Assembly (NCBI RefSeq): GCF_003672135.1
Contig: NC_039508.1
Span: forward strand, 17,681,945 to 17,745,944
Source: Ooceraea biroi
Taxonomy: Eukaryota; Arthropoda; Insecta; Hymenoptera; Formicidae
Length of the DNA stretch: 64,000 nt
Direction: 5' to 3'
Numbering within the stretch: position 1 is the first letter of the stretch; each line of letters opens with the position of its first letter. Shown here piece by piece: positions 49,617 to 60,768 of the stretch. The notes beneath the pieces are model-generated. The model did not search any database and was not told the origin of the DNA. It saw nothing but the letters and a program-made list of their open reading frames with translations. The position numbers were made by a program, and so were the translations under genes.

Positions 49617-50476
49617 GATTATCAACTAAGTAATTCGGATCGCGTCTAGATGGCGATGAATTAAACTAAATACATACTTATTACGGCACAATATAGCTCG
49701 TCGTATATTAATTTTATATCATAATATTTTAATGCAAAGGAGGCAATCTTTAAAGCCCGTTTTAGACTATGCAATATATTGCGCAAGATTTGACGCAATT
49801 TTTAAAGCAAGAAATATTGCAGAATATCATACATAAATTACAGACAAATTGCATGTTTTGTAAATTGCGCGAGATATTGAAAACATGTTCTATTCCTGAA
49901 CAAGTTTTTGTCTGCTGGCATGCGCCATGATTTGTACGTTTCGAGATCTGTTCTTTTTAGTTGAACTGTCTGCACTAATACAAGAACTATATACATCTGT
50001 TCGTTTTAGCTGCACTGCTTGCAGAAAGAACCTCGAAAAAGAACAAACTTTTGTTACTTGTTTGTTTAATTAATGCAAGATAATTTTGTTTGATTAATGC
50101 AAGATTATGATAATAGCCTCGCTACTTGTCTCTGTATTATTCATTTCGTTATGTTCCTATTAATAAGCACGCTATTCTTATATAACTGATACGTTCCTCC
50201 ATGTTTTCAGTTTGTACATATTGCGCATACAAGTGCATATTGCACAAATCTTGCGTCAAATAACATGTACAGTATAAAACACAATACAGCATTTAACGGC
50301 AAGCAAATCTTGCAGCAAAAAATTACTCAAGAAATTGGGTCAAATCTAGCGCAATATATTGCATAGTCTAAAACGAGCTTAAAAAACAAAAAACAAATTC
50401 CTCCAGAACATCATTAAATTTTGAATTGCATCGCTGTCATCTACATGCGACCCGAATTACTTAGTTAATGACCTAA
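49617..50476. mobile_element. MITE family M1, copy 2, split by a nested element
   Basis: The left end contains CAACTAAGTAATTCGGATCG and CGTCTAGATG. The right end reads CGACCCGAATTACTTAGTTA then ATGACCTAA and TA. The ends are inverted copies of each other. The M1 interior (ACGGCACAATATAGCTCGTC, then CAGAACATCATTAAATT) is interrupted at 49754-50379 by a Harbinger-like element. Without it, M1 is about 230 bp, the same as copy 3. Confidence 0.8.
49754..50379. mobile_element. PIF/Harbinger-like MITE nested in M1 copy 2 (626 bp)
   Basis: Left end AGCCCGTTTTAGACTATGCA then ATATATTGCGCAAGATTTGA; right end, reverse-complemented, AGCTCGTTTTAGACTATGCA then ATATATTGCGCTAGATTTGA. TAA flanks both sides (49751-49753 and 50380-50382), matching the 3-bp TWA duplications of PIF/Harbinger. 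The interior has no open frame. It holds an imperfect pair, GTTCTTTTTAGTTGAACTG and GTTCGTTTTAGCTGCACTG. Terminal identity is high, so the insertion postdates M1. Confidence 0.8.
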
Positions 50477-50477
50477 T

Positions 50478-52399
50478 AAAATAATAAAACTTAAATAATA
50501 ATAGCTTGAAACAACATCTTTTTATCCTGATTCATCCATCAGATGCGAACGGCGAACGGACGGACGGCAAAAATGAAACAAACGACGCTTGTACCGTCAG
50601 TCGCACACCGCTGCAACATCTCGCAATTCAATTTCATTCCGAGATCGGAAATTAATGACGCGGAAAATTATTCCGGGCCTATTATTCCAAAATCTCGTAC
50701 CGCAACGATGCCGCCCGCGCAATGCACGCCGTATCGCGACAGTGGACATTAATTGCGACGGAATCAGCCGGAAATTGAAACGCGGCCTGTCCCGGCGATA
50801 CGGCAGAAAGAGAAGGAGGAGGGGGAGGGGAGGGGGAGTAAGGGATCATTTATAATTGGGCGGCGTCGCATTTATTTATGTGATGTGGCGGACGCAATTT
50901 CCAGTTTTCATGCGTCCCGCATCGCCACTCTTGAATTGGGAGATTGACGACGTCGGGTGTTTATTAATGCGACGAGACGACGCTAACGCTAACGCGACGT
51001 AACGTGGCGGCTGACGTCGTCCGTGTAACCCGGATGTATCATGCATTTTTGTGAGATGCATTTTTATCAGCTCTTGCATGAACATTGCGATGTTTTATGC
51101 AGGCCGTTCCAAAAACACGCCGTTCCCTTTCTCGTTGATTACGGAGCGAACATGCTTTGCATTAAAGAACCAAAATGCGCCCCGCTATTCAGCATTAGGG
51201 ACTTATTAAATCTGCGGCACGTAGATCGATAAAGGAACGTCGTATCTTAATCTCAATCAAACTTTGCCGCAGCCGGAGCTTGTAATTACTACGAAACTAT
51301 CCCTTTGTTAGCCGTAAACCCGAAAGACGTCTTTGACAAGCTCGGCGCAGCGTGGCTGACGAACATCACGAACAGGGGAGCCTGCTGGACCGCTGGACCG
51401 CTGGCGCAGCTGCGGAAATGAATTATCCGGTACCGACGTCATCGGCGGAACGAATCGACAACCGATTCTTCGTTAGGTGCCATTGTGACCGCTATGTGGG
51501 TTAATCACGTCGCGAAACTTGCCGCGAGAAACGTGGTCCCCGAGAGCGTCGCTTCTCATCGCCGTCGGCGAATTTCGGCCACCAGTTGCTGGAAATCCAA
51601 TTCGCGTCCGTCCGTCCGTCCGTCACGCCGACGGCGGTGGCGGTGGCAGTTGCTCGCTCGTGGCCTTTTTCCCTTTTTTTTTTCTCCGCGTTCCGTTCCG
51701 GCGCGGCACCGTGACGAGTTTCACGCCGCGCGGTCGTCGTGGTTGGGGCACCATTAGGGGGTGGCTCTCGGGGCTCTTCAGCCCGCCGACCTCCCTCAGA
51801 CATTTGCGTGATCGCAATACGGGCCAATAAAAATGGCCTGGAACCCTCGACGGGACTACCCGGCCGCGATCCCCGGCACGGTCGATCCGGTTCCGTCAAA
51901 TTGACTCGGTGAGCTGGCTCTCTCGTGTCTACTTTGAATCGTCTGACGAGTCCCACCTGGAAAACGGGCGTTCCACCTGCCTACGCGCACGACCGGCGCC
52001 TGGTAATTGCGTTTCTCGTTTGTCCGAGCGAACGTCCAACGGACGACGACGATAAAAATTGCTCGACATCGCGACCGGTGGAATGTGTGCCAATCCTACG
52101 CGCCGAGTATTGCCCGTTGATTAACTGGATCGCGCTGCTACAATCAGCCCCGCTGCAACCGTGCACCTTTCGCTTCTCGAAGTTTTATTCGAGCTAATGG
52201 ACAATCAAATTAATCGCTCCGCGAGACAAGTCACGTCAAGGAATTTCACGTAAGGGATTAAACACATGGTATTTTGATCTCTCAGTTAAAATGCAGGATA
52301 ATAATAGTAACAAGAGTTTTCTATATTTTTCTCATTTCTCCGTGAATTATTATTGTATAGTCAATGATTATGAGATAAAGAATTTCTTCAATATTTCTG
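50478..52399. other. No gene seen
   Basis: GC-rich unique DNA at 50540-52200, with opposing open frames up to 151 codons (51501-51956 minus, 51519-51830 plus) but no recognisable domain. A short (CCGT)n run lies near 51605-51626. Confidence 0.5.
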
Positions 52400-52622
52400 T
52401 AGGACATGAACTAAATAATCCGAGTCGTGTCTAGATGATGACAGGATACCTCAATGTAGGGATGTTCTGGAAAATTTTGTTGCTTGGATTTTAAAGGCGT
52501 CTATTCTGCTATAAAATTAATATAAAATTATATGACAAGTTATGCTATGCTGTCAGAAGTATGTGTTTAGTTTGATTCATCACCTAGAAGCGCGACCCGG
52601 ATTACCTAGTTAATGACCCGGT
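52400..52622. mobile_element. MITE family M1, copy 3
   Basis: Left end contains ACATGAACTAAATAATCCG then AGTCGTGTCTAGATGATGA. The right end reads TCATCACCTAGAAGCGCGAC then CCGGATTACCTAGTTAATGA. The interior matches copy 2 without its insertion. No coding capacity. Confidence 0.75.
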
Positions 52623-53327
52623 TATTCCGAAATAATCTCAAAGTGCACGTAGGAATTAGTGTGCCGAACGAAACTTCTCGCTCGTCGGATAGGGAACGAT
52701 AAGTACCGGGTGTCACGTAACAGAATAAATGCTCAAAACAGGCTGTAATAATACGTCGGGTTAAACGAGTCTCGCATGACACGGTGCGCTGAGGGGAGAT
52801 CGAACGCGGAAGTCCTCCGTTCGCCTCACGATCGCCCACGGAAATCTTGGGCGATCGTGAGAGCGGGAGCTTTCCCTCCTCCACTTCCGCTTTCCCTCCT
52901 GATCGCTCTACTTCGCTTTCGAGGGAGATCGCGTTATCGTGCAACTTGACTTCGACCAAGGGCGTGTCTAATGCCACCGTGCATCGATCCGTGGAGAAAG
53001 AGAGAGCCGCTCACGAGATTGTTTTCCGCCGATCCTTACGTAATGCAGCTCCACCCCATCCCCATCGTGTGCGGCGGCACGATGCACACGATTTGCATGT
53101 TCGCGTAAAATTGGAGAGACTTCATGAGTCAGCCAGGGGATTTATCAAAGACGAAGACAACGCGGTGGAAAGATGCACATACGTTGCCTCGTCGTGAAAC
53201 GTCGGCTGCTTTCTCTCGAATAAACGCTGACACGGTTCTCTTGCAGAGAGAGATCGAAATAAGAACAATTTGTAATACCGACTGATATTTCCAGAGTCGA
53301 TCATCAAAAGCGTATATATTTTTAGAT
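52623..53327. other. No gene seen; one perfect hairpin
   Basis: Unique GC-rich DNA with an imperfectly extended inverted repeat around 52807-52889. Open frames on both strands shadow each other. Confidence 0.5.
52825..52861. repeat. Perfect 14-bp stem hairpin
   Basis: CTCACGATCGCCCA, 9-nt loop, TGGGCGATCGTGAG. A second, outer pair CGGAAGT (52807-52813) and ACTTCCG (52883-52889) encloses it. No poly-T or element ends adjoin it. Confidence 0.85.
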
Positions 53328-53652
53328 CTGTGAAGTTGCTACTCCAAATGAGAATTTTAAAAAACTTGACATGGCATTCGATTGTCCACAATTTGTCCAT
53401 ATCAAGGTGAATAAAAAGCCATCATATATGGACAAATGTGGATAAATGATGGACAATTGAAATTCATATATATTTTTAAAAAACGCATTTAGGAGAGTGC
53501 ACATGATAAAATTTCTTCAATTTTGTTTATTTTTATTTTTTGCAAGATGGACAAAAAACAATTATATATGGACAAATATGGTCAAATTATGGACAATCGA
53601 ATGCTATATCAATTTTTTTAAGCTCTCATTTCGGGGTGCCAACACTTCACAG
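53328..53652. mobile_element. MITE family M2, copy B
   Basis: Left end CTGTGAAGTTGCTACTCC then AAATGAGAATTTT. Right end reverse-complemented CTCTGTGAAGTGTTGGCACC then AAATGAGAG. The long internal inverted blocks (CATTCGATTGTCCACAATTT; ATATATGGACAAAT) and GAAATTCATATATATTTTT match copy A; the central GTGCACATGATAAAATTTCT is shared with A and C. Just after the element, TCTACTTTTTTATAAAGTATC occurs twice in tandem (about 53657-53708). Confidence 0.8.
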
Positions 53653-54821
53653 AGCTTCTACTTTTTTATAAAGTATCAAAAGCGTCTCTACTTTTTTTAT
53701 AAAGTATCGATCAGTTGAGGCGATGTGAGGTTTGCGGGAACGACCTCACGTTCTTGCGTGAGCTTCTCGTCAAATATTAACTCGGGAGATTAATGTCTTT
53801 GACTTGCTCAAAGACTTAAACGTCTGTTTGGCAGTTCGCTAGAGTGGATCTATAGAAGTTTCTAAATTTCTTGCAGCCTGTCCTCGCACGCACAACTCGT
53901 CACGTTGTCCTCAACACGTTCTTCGAGTTTGCGTATCTCGCTCCGCTTCGTGCATTCACTTAGCGTTAAATAATCGTAAGCTGACGTCGATCTCGTTTAG
54001 CCGGATTCCATTAACTTTATCTTACTCTCTGCCGGTATCTTGAAGCTAGAAGCGTCGATGTAATCGCGAAAACGGGTGCGGGGAAAATAGTCTCGTGACG
54101 ATATCCGCCGCCGAATGAGACAAGATGACACTGACGAATAACTTCGAGCCGCGCCGAAATAGCACCGTGTCGAATAAATACACTTCCGGTTAAAGGCGGA
54201 TTAAGAGCGCTCTCATTCGACTCGGAAACATCAAATTTACAGCCGAGTCGGCGGACCAATCAATCGCGCTTCGATAGCGCGAGAATTGTCGGATGGATGT
54301 AGGTCAACCTAGAAATGGCGAATTCGCCGATGAGGTCCATTGTCGTGGCGATTAACACGCGGATGGTCCCGGATGGTGTTGGTCGATCTCGGGCCACTTC
54401 GCGTCGCGAACTTTCATCGACCCGTAATAGCGCCTCGAGCAAAGAAGGGAGATCTCCGTCGCTTCTGTGTGTGCTCGTGGAAGCTGTCGGTTAATCCCGG
54501 GACCGCGAGGAAAGAGCGAAACTTATTCGCGCAACGAGGGACCGATATAACGAAACTTTCCTCCAATTCCACCTTATCCTTTTACAGATACGCGGAATTA
54601 GGCAGTAACTTCCAATTTCGAGATATCGAACGTTCCGCTAGTTCTCGTGCTCGAACGTACGAGCGTTCTCGGTATTCCAATAATGAATCTTTACAAGTAG
54701 GAAGAAGCATTCGACCTCGTTCTTCTTTTTTATTATAGAATCGTAGGTTTTCACTGCATCGATCCATTAGAGTATCTTGGAACTCCGACAAAGACAGCAA
54801 CGAGAGCCTGTCTTAATATTA
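53653..54821. other. No gene seen
   Basis: Unique DNA. The open frame at 54340-54738 (132 codons, plus) has no recognised domain and is overlapped by a minus frame. Confidence 0.5.
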
Positions 54822-55323
54822 GGTAGGTCATTAACACGTTTTCTGTCGCGTCTACCATTTTTGGTACACGCTGAAATTCATTTTCAGGCCAAGTGATATT
54901 TTTACCATAGATAAAATGCAAGAAAATAATTGTTGAAATCTATTACATGCTCTATGATGTTTGTTAAGCTGCATCAAGCTTCACTACTAAAAAATAAATT
55001 TCCAGCTCACAAAAAGCGAAAAAATAGATAATTTTTACATATTTATCAAACTCGATAACGTGTACCATTTTGGTACAAATATCCTGAAAATGACAACTAC
55101 TCGAAAAGTCGGCTTGGCAGCGAACGTGTTAACTAACTAATGTAGATCGCGTCTAGATAACGATGAATCAAGCTAAACCGATATTTATGACAGCACAACA
55201 TAGCTTGTCATATATTAATTTTATCGCAGAATAGAAATTAAAAAAAACAAAATTCCTCAAAACATCGTTATATTAAGTTGCATCGTCAATATCGTCATCT
55301 AGACTATTTCGTTAATGACCCAA
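54822..55323. mobile_element. MITE family M1, copy 4, split by a piggyBac-like MITE
   Basis: The left terminal repeat starts TAGGTCATTAA (about 54824-54834), is interrupted, and resumes at 55129 as TTAACTAACTAATGTAGATC then GCGTCTAGATAACGATG. The right end reads CATCTAGACTATTTCGTTAA then TGACCCAA and TA. The interior (GACAGCACAACATAGCTTGT, CTCAAAACATCG) matches the other copies. Confidence 0.8.
54831..55132. mobile_element. piggyBac-like MITE inserted in the M1 terminal repeat
   Basis: Flanked by TTAA at 54831-54834 and 55129-55132. The left end reads TTAACACGTTTTCTGTCGC, and the right end reverse-complemented TTAACACGTTCGCTGCCAAG, which resembles piggyBac termini. Internal inverted blocks follow: ACCATTTTTGGTACACG on the left and GTGTACCATTTTGGTAC on the right, and TCATTTTCAGG versus CCTGAAAATGA. 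About 298 bp, no coding capacity. Confidence 0.85.
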
Positions 55324-55325
55324 TA

Positions 55326-57133
55326 ATATCCCGCGCGGCTGATTCGCATCAAGAGTGGGCGGAGCATCCGTCGTAAGTATCACGAATTAATCGGTGGCAA
55401 ACGAAGGGTGCAAGACTTGCGGCAGTGCGCCCGGCCGGCACCGTTCCCTGTCATATCAACGTCACGTGTCTGAAATACTCCGTCTATATCCGTCACTGGC
55501 CGACGCACCAAGCGGCTCGCATCAAGTATAAAACAGAAGTCAGGCTTACGCACGCCGGTACGTGTAGGTATAACTGCGGCGTGTGCGTGGCGGCGTGCGT
55601 ACGTGCGTGCGTATACGTGTAACCAGGGGTGGCTCAATACCCTTGGAAATACCGAAATCCTTCTCGAGAGGAACAGTCTCAAGAATGAACATTTTGCTCC
55701 TTTATTTATTTATTTTTTCTTTCTTCTTTATTTGTTTATTTATTGATCCAATTATTAATTTGGGGAAGGAAGGAGGATCTTGTCGCGCAAAGGGAAGCCT
55801 AAGGACGACGAGAGCCTTGGCTAACCGGGAATGGTGTTTACGGTAAACGGTGTGTTGGGAGACAGGGGATTTCGCTGGACATTTTTCCCGAGCAAGTTTC
55901 TCAACATGCGATCCACTCTTTCTGCCATTCTTTCTCGTTTTCCATTTGCAGGCTAATCGGGATTTACTTCCGCATCCGCCGCCAAGTATGCGTCAAGCTC
56001 GCGGAACAAAACCCGCACACGGGTTTCTTGAGACGGGTCTGCGCGCATCCACGATGCACGACCGACTTCCGACACGACGGATCGCGTGTGGGTGGACGGA
56101 TGGATGAACGGCGCAACAACGCATGGACGCGAGGATCAGGCATCTCTCTACTCTTCCCTTCTCCCTTCCCTCCCCTGAGATGCACCAGAATTCCCGTTAT
56201 GAATTCTGTACCGGAATGTACCGCCGCTATAAATAACGTATTCTTCAAACGTCCGGGGCGGCCCGGCTCCGAATTAGACACGCCGCACCGCGTAAGACAG
56301 CCGATAATCGAAGAAGGAAAGGAGTGCCAATAAATATTATAAATACGCGGGAACTTTTAGACGATCATCCCTCGGGAAGAGCGAAGGAAGCACCCTCGAC
56401 GCGGGTGCGCTTCTCTAAATGTGAAACGTTCATTCGGACGATTTTGCAGCAGCGGACTAAAATTGGAAGTCGCTCTTCTTCTCGTGGCTCGTAGCGGAAG
56501 TATGTAAGGCGGTTACGGCGCGAGCCGTTACGTAATAATGCAAAGAGCGTAATAAAACTTTTCGCGTTCGGCAGCGCCGAGTCCTCGCGCGATGATCTCC
56601 TGCAAGTTATCCGCGGCGGGATGAGGATCAACCAGGTAGAATCCCCGGAAACAACGGGTTTTATTCCGGTCACATGGCGCGCCGCATCCAGCTACGTGAC
56701 TATACGCGGAGGAGCGCCAAGAACGTCACGGAATTTCGTCGCGACGATGACGCGAATCGATGCAATCTTCTTTGCGGATTTCTTGCGTAACGCGATTCCT
56801 CGGAAAAAGTCCTCGAAAGCGGGAGGAAGGGCCGCAGCAGAGTTCAAGCGTCGTTTCTAGTGAATGGAGATTGAAGAGTGATGCCGGACCGGCCTGGAGT
56901 AAATCCCCCAGGAACCTTTTAAAGAGAGCATCGAAGGCAATTCGTCACTCGGACCTGAACTTTTTCCAAGGAATTTTTATTGTTCACCCGAGACGCCGGG
57001 CGCTACCACCCGTGAGATTAACAATCGAGTCGACAAACTTGGGTGTTACTCCGACGGAAAGGTCGTCGAATCGAAAAGACTGGGTACACGCGCGTGATCT
57101 TGTAACTGCGAAGACATGGGAAATGCGTAGGAA
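55326..57133. other. No gene seen
   Basis: CpG-rich unique DNA with a CGTGCGTGCGT run near 55590-55615. Opposing open frames of about 100 codons show no domain. Confidence 0.5.
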
Positions 57134-57135
57134 TA

Positions 57136-58830
57136 CAGGGTGTCTCAGACCTACCGTATAAGCCGTGAATGGTAGGCTCCTGAGTTCATTTGGAGACGAA
57201 AATTCTAATGCCAAAATGTCAAGGGTGCTATAGTTTTTAAACGGGAAAGGTTTAAAGTTTACCAATAAGCTTGTCAAAATTTCGCGCGCTCAGGGACATC
57301 GCATATCAAAAGGGCCTTTCCACATCACTTCACTCAACTCGATAGAAACATGTTAATGTGTCCGAGTGTTAACTCGAGATTATTATTCAAATTATTATTC
57401 ACTTTGTACATTGTTCACAAAACCGACGAATATCAGGATGATAATAGTTTATAAACTATCATACGGAAACGCGATGCGCGTCGAACTTTCAAAGCATTCG
57501 TGCGAAGCGTGCAACGAATGACGTTTCTTCTGTGATGAGAGAAAATCAATACAATCGATATGAAGTTTTCTGCATGAAATGTCGCTAAAGAAAATTGATA
57601 AGAAAATATTAACAGTATTTTTTATTAATTTATTAATTTATTTAAAAGAGCAAGTATCGTACTGCGCTCAAGTACATCATTATCTAGAATGTAGAAAAAT
57701 CATTTACAACGATAATTTTGCGATTGCTGCATCGCGCGCGAGAAACAGGATTTCTAACTCCCAACAGACGAATTAGTGCCGTCGTTGAACGTCGCGCTCG
57801 TACGGTACAGAATGAAGAAACAATCTTCCAAGCCGTAAACGATACACCAACTACCAGTGTGCGCGAATTGAGTCAAGAATTGGCAATATCAAAAAGCACA
57901 GTTCAACGAATATTACATGAAAATCGTTTCCACGCGTATCATTTTACTAAAGTTCAGAATTTGTTGCCCCGAGATTATGAATCAAGAATTAGATTTTGTA
58001 CGTGGCTATTAAATAAAGAAGAGGATCAACTCGGATTTGTAAATAACGTCTTATTTACCGATGAATCTTGTTTTACGCGCGATGGTACTTTTAACTGGTA
58101 GTTGGTGTATCGTTTACGGCTTGCAAGATTGTTTCTTCATTCTGTACCGTACGAGCGCGACGTTCAACGACGGCACCGATTCGTCTGTTGAGCGTTAGAA
58201 ATCCTGTTTCTCGCGCGCGATGCAACAATCGCAAAATTATGTTGTAATTAATCTTTCTACATTCTGTACAAATCGTTCTGTATAATAATGTACTCGAGCG
58301 CAGTATGAGACCTGTTCTTCTAAATAAATTAATAAATTAATAAAAAATACTGTTAATATTTTCTTATCAATTTTTTAGCGACATTTCATGCAGAAAACTT
58401 CATATCGATTGTATTGATTTTCTCTCATCACAGAAGAAACGTCATTTGTTGCACGCTTCGCACGAATGCTTTGAAAGTTCGACGTGCATCACGTTTCCGT
58501 ATGATAATTTATAAACTATTATAATCCTGATATTCGTCGATTTTGTGAACAATGTACAAAGAAAGTGAATAATAATTTGAATAATAATTTCGAGTTAACA
58601 CTCGGACACATTAACATGTTTCTATCGAGTTGAGTGAAGTGATGTGAAAGGGCCCTTTTGATATGCGATGTCCCTGAGCGCACGAAATTTTGACAAGCTT
58701 ATTGGTAAACTTTAAACCTTTCCCATTTAAAAACTATAGCACCCTTGAATTTTGGCATTAGAATATTCGTTTCCAAATGAACTCAGAAACCTACCATTCA
58801 CGGCTTATACGGTAGGTCTGGGACACCCTG
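57136..58830. mobile_element. Fold-back derivative of a DUF4817-type Tc/mariner transposon
   Basis: TA duplications (57134-57135, 58831-58832) flank termini CAGGGTGTCTCAGACCTACC and, on the right, its inverse with GGGACACCCTG. The inverted similarity does not stop at a short repeat. The left arm (57136-57858, 723 nt) and right arm (58094-58830, 737 nt) are inverted copies over their whole length, around a 235-nt unique centre. The right arm is thus an inverted copy of the transposon's own 5' end and of its transposase N-terminal codons; the normal 3' half is missing. Differences between arms are few point changes and small indels. Confidence 0.9.
57718..58101 (+). pseudogene. DUF4817/HTH/DDE transposase fragment
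   Basis: The frame reads RARETGFLTPNRR (end of the DUF4817-like region), then VERRARTVQNEE, then TSVRELSQELAISKSTVQRI (helix-turn-helix), then LPRDY, and VLFTDESCFTRDG, which carries the first catalytic aspartate of the DDE domain. It stops right after FNW where the inverted right arm begins, so the other catalytic residues are lost. There is no ATG; the N-terminal half continues in a shifted frame from about 57579 (YHYLECRK). Intact relatives are cut-and-paste transposases that target TA. This copy cannot be active and could move only in trans. Confidence 0.85.
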
Positions 58831-58883
58831 TATATCAAATGTAAAGCAAATGTTTTTGCGATGACTTATTCATATGCTTTATA

Positions 58884-59092
58884 TTGGGTTGTAACAAAAA
58901 TCCGTAGCGTTAATTTTTTTTAATAAAAAAAATGAAAAAAAGTTTTCTGGAAAGATAGAATATGAAGCTACAAGATGACAAATGTCAGTAGAACAAGATA
59001 GCACATAATTGAATAAATATTTATGCTTATATCAATATAATAATTTTGTCTTGAAGTTTACTAAAACAACGCTACGAATGTTTGCAACCCAA
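58884..59092. mobile_element. mariner-type MITE (209 bp)
   Basis: TA at 58882-58883 and 59093-59094. Left end TTGGGTTGTAACAAAAATCC then GTAGCGTT. Right end reverse-complemented TTGGGTTGCAAACATTCGTA then GCGTT. The TTGGGTTG start is typical of mariner termini. The interior is AT-rich without coding capacity. Only about 50 bp separates it from the fold-back element. Confidence 0.85.
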
Positions 59093-59094
59093 TA

Positions 59095-60569
59095 CCTTTT
59101 GCTTTATCATCTCTAAATCTCTCAACAAGTCTAAATGTAACTGTGCGGAATGCATGTTTCGAGTGCATCTGTTAGTAAAACTGTTTCAGAGGGCAACCGA
59201 TAAATAAAAATAATTCAAGGAAACTTGGAGATTCCTACGTTCGCAGGAATGATGAGGACGCATCACGGGATATCAAAGGAGATAAATTGCAACGGGTGGC
59301 GTAACAGTGTCTGCAACTCGGTGCGCACGCGATGCGATCGTAAAATCTGTCAGTGCGACGTCTAAAACCAGTTCGGAGTTCAAGAAAGTTCTATACTCCC
59401 ATCGAATTCGAGAAAACTCGATATCGCCCGGCCGGGATCACTCCGCCGCGCGCCGGCTCGGTACCGAAACGTTATCGAGGACCTTTCCCCGGAAGTAAAA
59501 GAAAATTAGATTTCCCGTGCATTGAAGGCAAACGTTTCCCGCAATTTATTTCGCGAAAAAGGACGCCATGAATGCGTCCCGTATTCGACTGCCGTAAGAT
59601 CCGAACACGTGCGGTGACGATTTCGCTGCAGGCCATTCCCAAGCCGATCCCGTCCGAAGATAAAACGCCATTCACACCGGGAAATAACAAGCGCAATGAA
59701 AATGGGAAATTTATATCTGCGCGAAGACACTCTCCCCGGCTTCAGCTTTCAATTCCCTCCCGGCTCTCTCTCATCCTCGGATCCCTAATCTTTAATCTTC
59801 GACTCTGAATTCTCGTTTCTGCACCCCTCATAAATCTGAATCGTCGATTTGCGACTTTCACGTTCACGTACTTCTGATGTAATTTACCTCATTACACGCA
59901 AACGGATATTTGCAGCCTTGCAGGTGATAATGAGAGCGTGCATAAATTAAGAGGCTGCACTCGCGAGAGAGAGAAAACAGTGGCGGCTACTGCAACAGTC
60001 GACTGACAGAGACGTCGAGTGGAAGATGTACACGGTCGTGTCGGTAGTTGCATAACGTCGGCGGAACAAGCGGCGTGGGCCCATTCGTTATTTCAATTGC
60101 TTGACGTCAATCCTGTCAAGAGCACGTGCAGCTTCCGCGCACCGCGGAAGCGAGCGGTTTTCGGGCGGCCCGGTGCGAGTAAGATCATGAGGCGCATAAA
60201 ATCGAAAAATTCCGGAGCGCACGCGTCAATCGTCTGCGCGACCTTATGCCCATCAAGGCTCATCATCAAGTTCATTATCCACGATACCTGGATAAACTCC
60301 GCTCTGTGTTCGATGGCATTAATAAAGTTCCGGAGCCACGAGGGAGCAGCAGCGAGGAATCGGTACCGCTGGGACACCGACCTTGTTCCGCCTTGCGGCG
60401 ATGCTACCGGATTATCTTCTCTGAGAATTGCAGTAGCAGGGTTACTGCGGCTTGTGTCGAATTATTATTACCCGGCTGCTCGACTATCAACATTATTGGC
60501 AAAGTGGAATCGTATTCGCCTGTTTACTCACGAGTATGAATTTTGTATTCCTCTGTCTTCCGTATTGTG
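59095..60569. other. No gene seen
   Basis: Unique DNA. An open frame of 184 codons at 60019-60573 opens with GTG, has no recognised domain, and conflicts with a minus-strand frame at 60093-60377. Confidence 0.5.
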
Positions 60570-60768
60570 TTAGGTCAGTCAAAAAATTTGATTCAATGTT
60601 CAATGACTGATAGTAGCATTACATACATATAATGCAGGCAACAGTCGGTAATATCTGTATCGTAGACAATAATGTCTAATAATAGACAATAATGGGAATT
60701 ACCTTTTTACTATTGAATGCAAGTAAAATTTAATGCTGAAATCGACCCAAACTTTTTGACTGATCCAA
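60570..60768. mobile_element. mariner-type MITE (about 199 bp)
   Basis: Left end TTAGGTCAGTCAAAAAATTT and right end reverse-complemented TTGGATCAGTCAAAAAGTTT, matching in about 20 of 25 bases. TA follows the right end; the left TA is not kept. Short direct repeats of AGACAATAATG occur in the middle. No coding capacity. Confidence 0.7.

Noticed and set aside
60019..60573. 184-codon plus frame
   Set aside because: GTG start, no domain, overlapped by a 94-codon minus frame and a second plus frame; it stops at the edge of a MITE.
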